The notes: generated from the letters alone by a model not told the origin. Counted from the stretch's first letter, positions 33,392 to 44,453 are shown. The stretch is DNA of 64,000 bases from Meandrina meandrites (GCA_963693305.1 OY855910.1:25727859-25791858); one strand, 5' to 3'. Numbers and translations are program-made.

Positions 33392-33683
33392 TACACCTGA
33401 TTGAAGAAACGTTGACCCACATAAAGCGGAAACCATGAGCGATATGACCCAATAGCATTCTGGGCAGACAGCATTGGCAAGCTTAGCAATATTCCTTTTA
33501 TTGATAACAATGATATTTTCTTTCTTTGAGAGCCTTAGGAGCATGATTTGCGCAGCCTGTCTTAATATAATGTTTGTTCTGTCACAGACGACGATTATTT
33601 TTTCCGATTTCCCAGTAAACATTTGGGTCGCATCGTTCGTGATTTATGCTTTTCATGGGTCAACGATTCTTCAATCAGGTGTA
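33392..33683. mobile_element. MITE, about 65-bp terminal inverted repeats
   Basis: ACACCTGATTGAAGAA at the left end recurs inverted at the right end. The arms continue imperfectly with CGTTGACCCA and GAYATGACCCAA-like steps. No coding. Confidence 0.7.
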
Positions 33684-33781
33684 CATACATGTTCTGAATG
33701 TACGTGCACATCCATGAAAAACTATTATTCGAATACATGTATTACAGTAAGGAATTAATAGCAGGGCAACAAAAAGTTTAC

Positions 33782-35009
33782 CAAAGGTGAGCTGCAGCAT
33801 CTTTTCCACAAGATAAGTACATTGTTTCTGCCAGCTATACTTCAATGCATACTTTTCACGAAGAATCCTGACTTCTTCAAGTCGTACCTCTCTTTCTTTT
33901 TCACGGACACTTTTGACTGCCTTGGCCCATTCATTAGGATCTTCTGAATCTACTACACAACAGGAACCAGAAGGAACCTTCTTCAAAGCTTCTCCAAGTC
34001 CTGAGTTACTACTAACAAGAACAGGCAGACCAGCTGATAAGGCTTGAAGAGCAGTCAAGCCAAATCCCTCAGTCCTTGATGGCATGATTGCCAGATCTAC
34101 CTCACAGAACAATTTGGCTAGTTGTTCCCGGCTTCCATTAAAGCGTCGAACAGTTAGCTGACTAGGTGGAATACCATGCTGGAGTAATGTTTCTGCTACC
34201 TCATCTTCCTTTCCTGCTGGTGCACCAACAAACATGAGTTGGTAGGATGCATCTTTCAGTTCGACAACTGCTTTAACAGCAATGTCGTATCCCTTTAGTA
34301 TGAAATCCTCCTTATCACCATGTCCAAATAACAAGACAGAAAACTTACTTCTTTCTTCAGTGGCTTGTTTAATGCTGTAAAACTCAGTGAAAATGCTTGG
34401 GGTGAGATTTAAAACATCTTGATCTTTTTTACTAAAGCGGAGGTAACGAGAGTAAACATCGGCCAGCTTGGGTCCAACAGCAACAACTTGATCAGCCAGC
34501 TCACAGAGTTCTACTTCTGCTTGGTGCTTTTGCTCACCTTTGGAAATTGCTTCCTCATAACTTTTGTACATTCCAAGTTCTTCAGGAGCAGTGTGAACAA
34601 CTTGAATCCACTTACAATGATGATGTCGCTTTATGAGTGATATTTGACGACCAAGATGAACTCCATGTCCTATTACACAGTGAGGAAGATGATTTTTAGG
34701 TAAAGAAGACAGCCAATCAATTGGCTCAAAGCCTGGAAGTTTTTCTGCTTCAATGAGCTGAACATTGTGACTACTAGCAACTTTCTTATCCTCTTCACTA
34801 CAATGGGGGAGATAGACACTGACTTCCACATTGCGATGTTTACCTAGTTGTATTGCAAGTTCTCTGTTGATGGTTGACAAGCCCCCCTCTGATGACTTCC
34901 ACCCATTACTTAAAAGAGTGACTTTCAGTCTTCCATCAGAGGGCAAGTGTGGTTTTTCTTCTTCTGGGCCTTCTTGTGATGTAGAGGCTACACTGCAAGA
35001 GGGTGATTC
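33782..35009 (-). CDS. Glycosyltransferase group 1 (GT4, GT-B fold) exon
   Basis: A 1228-bp open exon of 409 codons. It begins after a TTTCTAG acceptor (AG at 35011-35010) and ends at a GTAAAC donor (33781 onward), leaving one base of a split codon. Exon residues about 25-190 form the N-terminal Rossmann-like domain with the acceptor loop SSEGGLSTINRELA. Residues about 220-400 are the donor-sugar domain with LLFGHGDKEDFILKGYD and the RTEGFGLTALQALSAGLPVL block. GT4 enzymes usually have E-x7-E here; this protein has E-x7-Q (E314, Q322 counting from the exon start). No signal peptide or membrane segment. Other exons must exist on both sides; I could not identify them. In corals such domains occur fused to immune-receptor modules (from memory), so an NLR-type gene is possible. 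Confidence 0.85.
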
Positions 35010-35184
35010 CTAGAAAGACGTACAGATGACCAAAATGTTATGGGCAAAATAAATCTAAATACTAAATATAATGTCAGAATATCGATAAAATGTGGAATAC
35101 AATATATTTTTGGCAATTTTATCTGAGGAGTGCCGTACAAGTTGTGCGGTACGAAACTAGTTAGTAATAAATACCATATTCCAT

Positions 35185-35424
35185 ATGTGTTTACTTAGTT
35201 CAGTATGGAACCTGAAAGATCAGAACATTAAGTACGACATCAAGTGGCGCATAGTTAAACAGGCTAGGTCTTATTCGAATGTTACCAAGAGATGTAATTT
35301 GTGTTTGTGGGAGAAATTTTTCATCATATGTAAAACGGAAATGTCAACACTAAACAGCAGAAATGAGCTTTCATCGAGTTGCAGACACGCCAGAAAATTC
35401 CTGCTGAAAAATGTTATCATGTAA
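35185..35424 (+). pseudogene. Penelope-like element GIY-YIG tail, plus-strand remnant
   Basis: About 75 codons matching the end of Penelope-like polyproteins: VWNLKD, then [12 protein letters not shown], then [14 protein letters not shown] and [20 protein letters not shown]. Paralogous to the minus-strand remnant at 36053-36200, which ends in the same pattern. The reverse transcriptase and the GIY-YIG active-site segment are missing. Ends with TAA and runs into a 3' region holding a hammerhead motif. Confidence 0.75.
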
Positions 35425-35538
35425 TTAGCGTTTAAGATTCCGCGTGACGCGACACGTGACACGCAGCACACCTGGTAACTATGTATTGTATTGTTCTGTA
35501 TTTTCAAATATCTTTGAATGTAACCGTTTTTTCTGGCA

Positions 35539-35587
35539 GTCGCCTGATGATTGCCTCGCATGAGGCATGAAACTCGGAGTAGCGATT
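35539..35587 (+). ncRNA. Hammerhead ribozyme motif, PLE type (degenerate)
   Basis: Core CTGATGA, stem II TGCCTC/GAGGCA with GCAT loop, GAAA, a 3-bp stem III (ACT/AGT) and cleavage-site TA, closed by stem I GTCGC/GCGAT with one wobble. A T-T mismatch at the base of stem II makes activity uncertain. It lies 115 bp after the Penelope stop codon, where such ribozymes are known in Penelope elements. Confidence 0.65.
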
Positions 35588-35689
35588 AAATGACCATATA
35601 ACCTAGCTCTTGAGTTTTACTGTTATTCACCGCTCTAGCTCAGCTATTGAGCACTTTGTAGTAGATGAGAATTTCACTTCATTTTTTGG

Positions 35690-35701
35690 TTATATATATA
35701 A

Positions 35702-35756
<55 letters not shown>
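35690..35756. repeat. (TA)n microsatellite
   Basis: Long TA run with interspersed G and C at its left edge, separating the two convergent Penelope remnants. Confidence 0.95.
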
Positions 35757-35760
<4 letters not shown>

Positions 35761-35857
35761 TTCTTGAACTTGAATAGAATAAATTTATAGAGCGCTCAAC
35801 TCTAAGAGGAGCAGTGATTATAATGATGAATAGTAAAAAGATTTCAATTCATCGCTT

Positions 35858-35913
35858 TATTGCGACAACGCTGTTTCGTATGGTCAAAGAATGACCACAC
35901 TCATCAGGCAATA
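35858..35913 (-). ncRNA. Hammerhead ribozyme, near-consensus
   Basis: On the minus strand: stem I TATTGC/GCAATA (6 bp), CTGATGA, a 9-bp stem II (GTGTGGTCA with TGACCATAC, 5-nt loop), GAAA, a 3-bp stem III (ACA/TGT, loop GCGT) and cleavage after GTC. All core bases of a hammerhead are present. It sits about 140 bp 3' of the minus-strand Penelope stop codon. Confidence 0.85.
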
Positions 35914-36052
35914 TTAACGAATGACCGTTAAAGTACATGAACTGACAATTAAAAGCGAACTTTAGGTTGCTATGAGATATAAAAACAGTTGCTATGATAT
36001 ACAAAAACTATAAGATGCAAAGACTGAAATCGCGTGTTACTAAAAGATTCCG

Positions 36053-36962
36053 TTACTTGATCACAAAGTTCTTGAGTAGATATCTGTTTCTATGGGGGCA
36101 TGAACTCGCTAGTTCGTTTCGCTTGTTTAGGCTGTACAAATCCTTCTTACAGATGATTACAAATTTCTCAAAAATACATAAATTACATTTGTTGCTAATG
36201 TTGTTATAAGGTCTGCACTGCTCAATGATTCTCCACTTGATGCTAAAAGGTTTGTTGTTGTCTTTGAGTGTCCAAATGTGTTTTGACAGTTCAGTTTCGT
36301 TTCTCTTGTTTTGGTGTCGAAAGGAAGCTGTGTGATTGCGGTAGCGTTCTGTATGTGTCTGATGATGCTTGTGTTGTGACTGTGGCTTGGTAAACTACAT
36401 TTTGTGTGAGGCACTTTCCGTCCAGCGGGCATTGGTCTTTTTTTCTACAGTTGCACTGTTTGTCGCTTGATTGTGTTTGTGACTGGTGGTAATCTGATAG
36501 TAGTGTTTTGTTGTGTGACGAGATGATGCTTTTCATGTTAGGCATGCAGGAGTAGCTTAGTTTTAGTGTGTGCTTGTTGAAGATCTTGTGTAGTGGGTGT
36601 CCGTTTGGGAAGCATCTGTCAATGATGTTCAGGAACTTCCTTCCCAGGTTAGTTTTGACGTTAGCGTCCCATGGGGGGTTGTACCAAATGATCTTTCTTT
36701 GGCGATTTCTGTTGCGCTTTGGCTGTGGTTTGTACGTGAGCTTATGATTGTAGCCGCTCTCGTCAAGCGCTTTCTGGTACGGTGGAATGGCGTCGTCGAA
36801 AACTTTTTGGCTAGAAGAGATGCTGGTTAGTCGCTTGTTGATGTTTTCTGGGATGTTCTTCAGTAGTGCGGGTGGGTGATTGCTTTGCCGGTGGACGTAG
36901 AGGATTTTGTTGTTGGGTTTCATGAATGGTTTGTAAGATCCGCTTGTTAGATCGAGGGTCAC
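36053..36962 (-). pseudogene. Penelope-like element, reverse transcriptase end and GIY-YIG domain
   Basis: The minus strand encodes the region after the reverse transcriptase fingers: VTLD/LTSGSYKPFMKPNN, a KPQPKRNRNRQRK basic linker, KTNLGRKFLNIIDRCFP, a cysteine motif CNCRKKDQCPLDGKC, then the first part of a GIY-YIG domain (NVVYQATV...TY). A frame shift near 36300 separates the rest, which ends as CNLC..EKFVIICKKDLYSLN to a TAA at 36053. The polymerase active site is not in the window, so this is a 5'-truncated, frame-broken copy. Penelope elements pair a reverse transcriptase with a GIY-YIG endonuclease. Confidence 0.8.
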
Positions 36963-36971
36963 ATCTAGAAA

Positions 36972-36974
<3 letters not shown>

Positions 36975-37042
<68 letters not shown>
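36975..37042. repeat. (TA)n microsatellite
   Basis: Pure TA run abutting the 5' side of the truncated Penelope copy and the minisatellite on the other side. Confidence 0.97.
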
Positions 37043-37043
<1 letters not shown>

Positions 37044-37430
37044 CGCGGTTCTTGCTTTACACGGGATTTATTAACCGCGCGGCCATGGGCCGAGTGTGGT
37101 TCTTGCTTTGCACGGGATTTATTATTAACCGCGCGGCCATGGGCCGAGCTCGGTTCTTGCTTTGCACGGGATTTATTATTTTTATTAACCGCGCGGCCAT
37201 GGGCCGAGCGCGGTTCTTGCTTTGCACGGGATTTATTATTATTTTTATTAACCGCGCGGCCATGGGCCGAGCGCGGTTCTTGCTTTACACGGGATTTATT
37301 ATTATTAACCGCGCGGCCATGGGCCGAGTGCGGTTCTTGTTTTACACGGGATTTTTTTTTTTTAACCGCGCGGCCATGGGCCGAGCGCGGTTCTTGTTTT
37401 ACACGGGATTTATTATTTTTTTTTTTTTTT
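37043..37430. repeat. Minisatellite, 7 units of 50-64 bp
   Basis: Unit GCGCGGTTCTTGCTTTRCAC, GGGATTTATT and ACCGCGCGGCCATGGGCCGA. Units differ in length through an (ATT)n or T run, mostly in steps of three, so one frame stays open across the array. The GC-rich half CGCGCGGCCATGGGCC is nearly palindromic. Confidence 0.92.
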
Positions 37431-40400
37431 GTCGGTGACTAGACGCAAACCTCCACTCGGCCAAATCGTCATCGGGACTGAATCACGCAACCTGTGATGT
37501 TTATTCGCCAAAAGCTGTTGAAACATGAATGTACGGAAAATGTTGCGGATATTGTTTTCTTTATTGTGTATAAAGTATATTTTCTTTTGGTTTTATCGAA
37601 GCGTTCGATTCAAAGCGAATTTTGAATACACTGAAAAAGGTATTACGTCAGCCATGGAATGCGCTGATGTTGCAGGTTTCACTTTCGTTACGTGACAAAT
37701 AACATTGTGTTTCATTTGCATGTCGGCAGAAGGGACGGTCATTAATTTAATTTGTTTCCTCTTCTGCGAGTATTTCTTGTGGGTTTAGGCATGGCAATCG
37801 AAGTGAATTCTTTGGCTATTTCCTTGAAGTGAGTTCAAATATTTGAAAGGAAATGAAATATTTCCTTAAGTAAACAATTGAGCGTGCCCGAACGTGCAGG
37901 GGTTACGTCATTAGAAGGGAAAAATCCCCAAGCTAACTGAAGCTATCCGGGGACAACGTAACCCTCGGATTGTGTGACTAACGTGACTACTTTGCTAGTC
38001 CTTTACTCATAATGCAAACAGATTAAATTTAACCGTGGCTTTTGAGAAAGAAAGCTGTTAATTAGCCAAAAATATAAGCGCGGTTTTAATTTGCTATAGC
38101 AACTTGTGGTTAGCCAAAAATTTAAGCGCGGTTTTAAGTTGCTATAGCAACTTCTTGTTTTTTTTTTTTTCGTTTTTTTGTCGGTGACCAGACCCAAACC
38201 TCCCCTCGCCCAAATCAGGATCGGGACTGAATCACGCAACCTGGGATGCTCATTCGCCAAAAACTGTTGGAACAATGAATGTACGGAAAATGTTGCGGAT
38301 ATTGTTTTCTTTATTGTGTATAAAGTATATTTTCTTTTGGTTTTATCGAAGCGTTCGATTCAAAGCGAATGTTGAATACACTGAAAAAGGTATTACGTCA
38401 GCCATGGAATGCGCTGATGTTGAAGGTTTCACTTTCGTTACGTGACAAATAACATTGTGTTTCATTTGCATGTTTATGTCGGCAGAAGCGACGGTCATTA
38501 ATTTAATTTGTTTCCTCTTCGGCGAGTATTTCTTGTGGGTTTAGGCAATCGAAGTGAATTCTTTGGCTATTTCCTTGAAGTGAGTTCAAATATTTGAAAG
38601 GAAATGAAATATTTGCTTAAGTAAACAATTGAGCATGCCCGGACGTGCAGGGGTTACGTCATTAGAAGGGAAAAAACCCCAAGCACAACGTAAACCTCGG
38701 ATTGTGTGACTAACGTGACTACTTTGCTTGTCCTTTACTCATAATGCAAACAGATTAAATTTAAGACTAAAACTGCAAGGGACCGCGAACAATAATGCTG
38801 CTATTCGTAGGATCTACTGAGAGATCTGATCAGCAATAAAATGAAATGAAATAACAATGCAAGCAAGGCTGATAATACTACGTGAAAAATAGACTTTGCG
38901 AGACAACACCACGACTAGAACCGATACAGCAGGATTGCAACCGCAGACAGCTGTTTCGTCCTTATTTAAATTTAACCGTGACTTTTGAGAAAGAAAGCTG
39001 TTAATTAGCCAAAAATATAAGCGCGGTTTTAAGTTGCTATAGCAACTTCTTGTTATTTTTTTTTATGTCGATGACCAGACGCAAACCTCCACTCGGCCAA
39101 ATCGTCATCGGGACTGAATCACGCAACCTGTGATGTTTATTCGCCAAAAGCTGTTGAAACATGAATGTACGGAAAATGTTGCGGATATTGTTTTCTTTAT
39201 TGTGTATAAAGTATATTTTCTTTTGGTTTTATCGAAGCGTTCGATTCAAAGCGAATGTTGAATAAACTGAAAAAGGTATTACGTCAGCCATGGAATGCGC
39301 TGATGTTGCAGGTTTCACTTTCGATACGTGAAAAATCACATTGTGTTTCATTTGCATGTTTATGTCGGCAGAAGCGACGGTCATTAATTTAATTTGTTTC
39401 CTCTTCTGCGAGTATTTCTTGTGGGTTTAGGCAATCGAAGTAAATTCTTTGGCTATTTCCTTGAAGTGAGTTCAAATGTTTTAAAGGAAATGAAATATTT
39501 GCTTAGGTAAACAATTGAGCGTGCCCGAACGTGCATGGGTTACGTCATTAGAAGGGAAAACCCCCAAGCTAAAGATAGCCGGGGAAAACGTAACCCTCGG
39601 ATTGTGTGACTAACGTGACTACTTTGCTTGTCCTTTACTCATAATGCAAACAGATTAAATTTAACCGTGACTTTTGAGAAAGAAAGCTGTTAATTAGCCA
39701 AAAATATAAGCGCGGTTTTAAGTTGCTATAGCAACTTCTTGTTTTTTTTTTTGTCGGTGACCAGACGCAAACCTCCACTCGGCCAAATCGTGATCGGGAC
39801 TGAATCACGCAACCTGTGATGTTTATTCGCCAAAAGCTGTTGAAACATGAATGTACGGAAAATGTTGCGGATATTGTTTTTTTTATTGTGTATAAAGTAT
39901 ATTTTCTTTTGGTTTTATCGAAGCGTTCGATTCAAAGCGAATGTTGAATACACTGAAAAAGGTATTACGTCAGCCATGGAATGCGCTGATGTTGCAGGTT
40001 TCACTTTCGTTACGTGACAAATAACATTGTGTTTCATTTGCATGTTTATGTCGGCAGGAGCGACGGTCATTAATGGTCATTAATTTAATTTGTTTCCTCT
40101 TCTGCGAGTATTTCTTGTGGGTTTAGGCAATCGAAGTGAATTCTTTGGCTATTTCATCGAAGTGAGTTCAAAGATTTGAAAGGAAATGAAATATTTGCTT
40201 AAGTAAACAATTGAGCGTGTCCGAACGTGCAGGGGTTACGTCATTAGAAGTGAAAACCCCCAAGGTAAGCACTTGCAAGGATTACATCATTGGTAGGGAA
40301 ATTACCGCCGTACACCGCCCTTCTAAATATAGCCGTGAACATTGTAATGCTTGAAATGTTAGAATCGTGTGATTACCTTCCTGCGGGCTCTCACTCACGG

Positions 40401-40734
40401 CACAAACCAATTACATTTAATCGTGACTTTTACCTAAAGAAAATAACAGTTATTACTAGCATCCAAGTAGTGGAATGCTAGTTTTCTTTTTGTTTAATTC
40501 ATGCCCATTCATGTCTTCAGCGAAGTTCCAGATTAAGACCATTACGTCATCATAAATTTCACAACGGCTATGGACGATGGTGCACCATTGGATTGTGTGA
40601 CTCGCGTGACTACTTTGGTATTCCTTTACTCATAGTGCAAACAGATTAAATTTCGCCCTGACTTTTGAGGAAAAAAAGTTGTGCATTAGCAAAAAAATAT
40701 AAGCGCGGTTTTAAGTTGCTATAGCAACTTCTTG
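37431..40734 (+). repeat. Tandem array of four units of about 670-980 bp
   Basis: Units 37431-38157, 38180-39052, 39067-39741 and 39753-40734 each start GTCGGTGACCAGACGCAAAC and end TTGCTATAGCAACTTCTTG, separated by T runs. Shared inner words include GAATGTACGGAAAATGTTGC, GGTATTACGTCAGCCATGGA and TAAGCGCGGTTTTAAGTTGC. Unit 2 carries a 201-bp insertion and unit 4 a diverged second half. No coding frame is conserved between units. A diverged inverted single copy lies at 460-690. Confidence 0.9.
38765..38965 (-). mobile_element. 201-bp retroposed insert with half a hammerhead motif
   Basis: Absent from the other array units and flanked by the 10-bp duplication TTAAATTTAA (38755-38764, 38966-38975), so it inserted into unit 2. 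On the minus strand it starts ATAAGGACGAAACAGCTGTC, i.e. the GAAA, stem III (ACA/TGT) and GTC cleavage-site part of a hammerhead, without the CTGATGA half. Confidence 0.65.
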
Positions 40735-40848
40735 TTCTTCATAACTTTGCTAGGAATCAATTTTTTGTGCAATTTTTTTTAAAATTCAAGGTGTCAATGA
40801 GATCCAGCTGAAATTAATATAAAACAACATATCTTTCTTCAAAATGGC

Positions 40849-40968
40849 CAGCCTGTGTGCAGACGTCTCCTATATATACATTTCCTTTGCTTCACACGGA
40901 AAAGGGACATGCACGTCCCTTTTCCGCATGAAGTAAAGGAAATAGGAGACGTCTGCATGCAGGCTACA
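40849..40968. mobile_element. Small foldback element
   Basis: Imperfect inverted repeat with arms around GCAGACGTCTCCTAT and GGAAAAGGGAC, and a short ATGCAC loop. Confidence 0.75.
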
Positions 40969-41882
40969 AATTAAAATGGCCAACGTTTGGATATACATGT
41001 ACATAATGCACTGATAACATGGTATGTACAAAGTGCAAAAACTACCTTTTGTAGCCTGGACATCACAGGAAGCCTTCACAGAATGCCATGACTGCTCAAA
41101 CTGAAATTTAAATTGAAGTAATATATAATTAATATAAGTTGTACCTGTCAATTTAGTAACAACCAGCCAGGGTTGGACATAAGCACTCGCCCACTCGCCC
41201 AGGTGAGTATCAAAACTGTTAGGCGAGTATACAAATCATGGATCACTCACATGATTTGGATAATAAGGGTAACTTTCTACTTTCCACTCTAAAATAATCT
41301 ACACTGTCTACAGCTTAAATAGCTTACAAAGTTCACCATTTTGAAATCTCCCAAACTTACCTGGCGCTTTGTCGCAAATTAATTTCTGGTTTGCAAACAT
41401 ACAATGTACAAAAATAGCTTTGCTTGGTAATTAATCGTTAAATGATGAGGAAACACTGTATTTTGAACTCACTAAGCAATATCAAAGTCTCTTTGAGACA
41501 AAAACTATTTTGCATGTATGAGCAGCAGTATAAGCTGAAAAGCTGAAAATATTTTGGTGCTGTTCCAAAAATAATTTTCTTTTTTCTATCTCTGCTTTAA
41601 ACCTCGTAAAATTAAACTCAAATCGCTGCCCCGGATAACACATCACTCTAGACACATGTACATGTACGCATTGCGGACCTATGTGAAGTAAGCTCAATAT
41701 GTTGGTTTACTGTATTTAGAAGGCAGGGAGGGCGGGGACGCACACAATCTTTTTTTTCTCCCTTCCACGTTTTTTTTTTCTTTCTTTTTTCTGCCAGGAA
41801 GCTAATAAGTGCTTCCCTTTTATTATTTTGCTCAATATTTTTGTATTGCATGCATTTTGTTTTAAAACCTACACCTGCCTTG
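40969..41882. other. Spacer; homopyrimidine tract
   Basis: No gene recognised. A polypyrimidine run lies at about 41749-41800. The last five bases (CCTTG, 41878-41882) are the Gypsy target duplication. Confidence 0.5.
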
Positions 41883-42036
41883 TGTAATGTTTAGGCTTCA
41901 AAGCAAGGATTTATTCTGCATACAAGACATAGAAGTGAACAAGATGGCGGATTATAAAAGCACATGGACCCAAGATGCAACGGGATCTTTTAACTAGAAA
42001 ACCGGAAGTCTGATGTAGTGAACAACTAATCCAACA
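41883..42036 (-). repeat. Gypsy 3' LTR
   Basis: On the minus strand starts TGTTGGATTAG and ends CATTACA. Pairs with 52857-53010. Confidence 0.93.
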
Positions 42037-42048
42037 TCTCCCCCCAAA
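42037..42048 (-). promoter_or_regulatory. Gypsy polypurine tract
   Basis: Minus-strand TTTGGGGGGAGA immediately before the 3' LTR. Confidence 0.8.
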
Positions 42049-42436
42049 GTTTGAGTGCTAACTCTGAACACACAGTTCGGTAAACTCAACAATAATGTGA
42101 CAATATTCAAGGCAAGTTCGCTTTGTTAGATGTTCACAGATCTAATCCTTGTGGCGGTTTTACTACTCGTCCTGAGCGTGTAACACGCTCCATAAGACAG
42201 TTCTCAGTGTTCGGATGGCCTTCTTGGGTTGACACAGCTGTTGTGGATCCAGCAGGGTGTTGAAGGTTAGGCCGGTAGATTCTCTTGCACATGGGTAGAA
42301 ACCTTTGGAGGTGTTTGGTCCACGGGAAGAGCTTGATTGTGAGGTGTCACAGTTAGGCCATCAGAGGAAAAGGCTGGCTTCGAACTGGTTGAAACTAGAG
42401 CAGACCGATTACGTCGCAGAGTGCTCATGTCGGTAT

Positions 42437-43455
42437 TCACCAAGTAGGATCTCGGTAGTTTGGTGGCTCCAATGATCTGACCTTCCCGGTTCTGGTCGCG
42501 CACCCAAACTTGCTCGCCTGTTTTGAGTGGAGGGAGCGCATGGGCTTGGTGTTGTTTGTCATATAAATCTGTTGCTTTGACCTGTAGTCGTCCTCTCTCA
42601 GTTGCACTCTTTGCCTTTCGGTATCTTGCACATTTGGTTTGAGGACACTGGGCATGGCCGCAGGAACCTTGGTTCGCAGACGGCGCCCCATTAGTAACTC
42701 GCTGGGTGAAAAACCATTTTGCAAAGGTGTAGATCGGTAAGCAAGGAGGGCTTGATACGGGTCTTCATTCTTGCGGAGCAGTGCTTTGACCATAAGGACT
42801 GACCTTTCAACTTCCCCATTGGCTCTTGGGTATTTGGGAGAGCTTGTCACATGAACAAAATCATACTCAGTGGCAAACAGCCGAAAGGCATCAGAGCTGA
42901 ATTGTGGGCCATTATCTGATACAATGATGTCAGGTATGCCATGTGTGGAAAAAAGTTCTTTCATGATTAAAATGACTCTGGCAGATGATTGGTCATTCAG
43001 TTTCTTGATCTCAAACCATATTGAATAGTAATCAACGACAATCAAGTAGACCTTTCCTTTGAGTTCAAAGAGATCGGCAGCTAGCCTTTCCCATGGATGT
43101 GAAGGAAGGTGGTTGACAGTGGTGCTTTGAGCTCAGGGCGATCTTTGGCACAGGTGGTACAATTTGCCACCATGTTTTCAATCTGCGTAGAGAGCCCTGG
43201 CCACCATACAAAGGTTCGGGCTCTAGCTCGGCACTTGGTTATACCAAGGTGACCAGCATGAATGCAGCCAAGTATCTCCAGTCTCATGGACCTGGGAATC
43301 ACTATGTGCTCGTCGCAGAGGAGCAAGTCATCAACAATGCTGAAATGGGCCCTGTCTTCCCAGTAGGGACGTAGTAAGGGTTGGTGAGGCATATATGCTG
43401 GCCATCCTTGACTGCAGTAGTTCCCGATTTGTATACCTGGCGCGTTTTTGGACAC
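42437..43455 (-). pseudogene. Gypsy integrase
   Basis: Two frames of one domain. 43081-43455 has the zinc-binding part (IHAGHLG, then CTTC). 42437-43045 has the catalytic core with the triad in VVDYYS, VSDNGPQF and NGEVERS, then a C-terminal region with a YRSTPLQNGFSPSELLMGRR block. A frame break at about 43046-43080 separates them. Upstream, the protein is cut by the DNA transposon at codons AQIG/NYC. Confidence 0.9.
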
Positions 43456-43586
43456 TCAATTTTCCGTAGAATTTTTCGTAGATGTCTACGCCATTGTGTA
43501 GATGTCTAAAGTTAGATGTCCACGCCATATAGCCGTATAGCTGTATAGCCGTACATCCTTATGATCCTTTATATATAGGTTACATT

Positions 43587-44095
43587 TAATTCCAACCTCT
43601 ACGCCTCTACGTTCTTTTCTACGCCTCGACGGTTCTTAATTCCAACCTCTACGCCTCTACGTTCTTTTCTACGCCTCGACGGTTATATTTCTTAATTCCA
43701 ACCTCTACGCCTCTACGTTCTTTTCTACGCCTCGACGATTCTATTTCTTAATTCCAACCTCTACGCCTCTACGTTCTTTTCTACGCCTCGACGGTTCTAT
43801 TTCTTAATTCCAACCTCTACGCCTCTACGTTCTTTTCTACGCCTCGACGATTCTATTTCTTAATTCCAACCTCTATGCCTCTACGTTCTTTTCTACGCCT
43901 CGACGGTTATATTTCTTAATTCCAACCTCTACGCCTCTACGTTCTTTTCTACGCCTCGACGATTCTATTTCTTAATTCCAACCTCTACGCCTCTACGTTC
44001 TTTTCTACGCCTGGACGGTTATATTTCTTAATTCCAACCTCTACGCCTCTACGTTTGTTAATACGCCTTAAGTCTAATCTCTACGCCTCTACCGT
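43587..44095 (+). repeat. Left 56-bp subrepeat array
   Basis: Nine copies of AATTCCAACCTCTACGCCTC, TACGTTCTTTTCTACGCCTC and GACGGTTATATTTCTT, almost identical, with period 56 (first 50). Confidence 0.95.
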
Positions 44096-44341
44096 TCTAC
44101 TTCTTCTACTGCTCTAAGTTTCAATTTTAAATTCTACTGTTATACGGCTTTTCTTGTAATTTTATACGCTTCTTGTTTTGAACTTTATCAGCTTTAACTT
44201 TAATTTTGTAAGTTTTCATTTTAATTGCAACCTTTTTTTTTTCTTCTCAGCTACCAATGTATCCTTTTTTTTTAATTTTTTAACGAAGACTAGTGAGCAG
44301 CACAAAGGAAGACTTCTTGTAGTTGCAAGCTTGTCGTTTAT

Positions 44342-44382
44342 TTCCGACGTGTTTCGTCTCTAACTGAGACTTCTTCAGGGAA
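44342..44382 (-). ncRNA. Hammerhead-like motif A
   Basis: Minus strand: stem I TTCC/GGAA, CTGAAGA, stem II GTCTC/GAGAC, GAAA, minimal 2-bp stem III and GTC. Core position 7 tolerates A. An unpaired A lies at the base of stem II. Same family as motif B downstream. Confidence 0.6.
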
Positions 44383-44453
44383 TGAATACAACTAGCAAAG
44401 AACAGCATATATAGCACATTCGCGTGCCTAGCTACAACTTCCCATGGAAGTGA

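Noticed and set aside
36926..37438. 170-codon open frame with a repeated peptide
   Set aside because: It runs through a TA microsatellite and a minisatellite; the repeat structure explains the openness.
43587..44095. CRISPR-like array
   Set aside because: Units are contiguous with no unique spacers, and the context is eukaryotic; it is a transposon subrepeat array.
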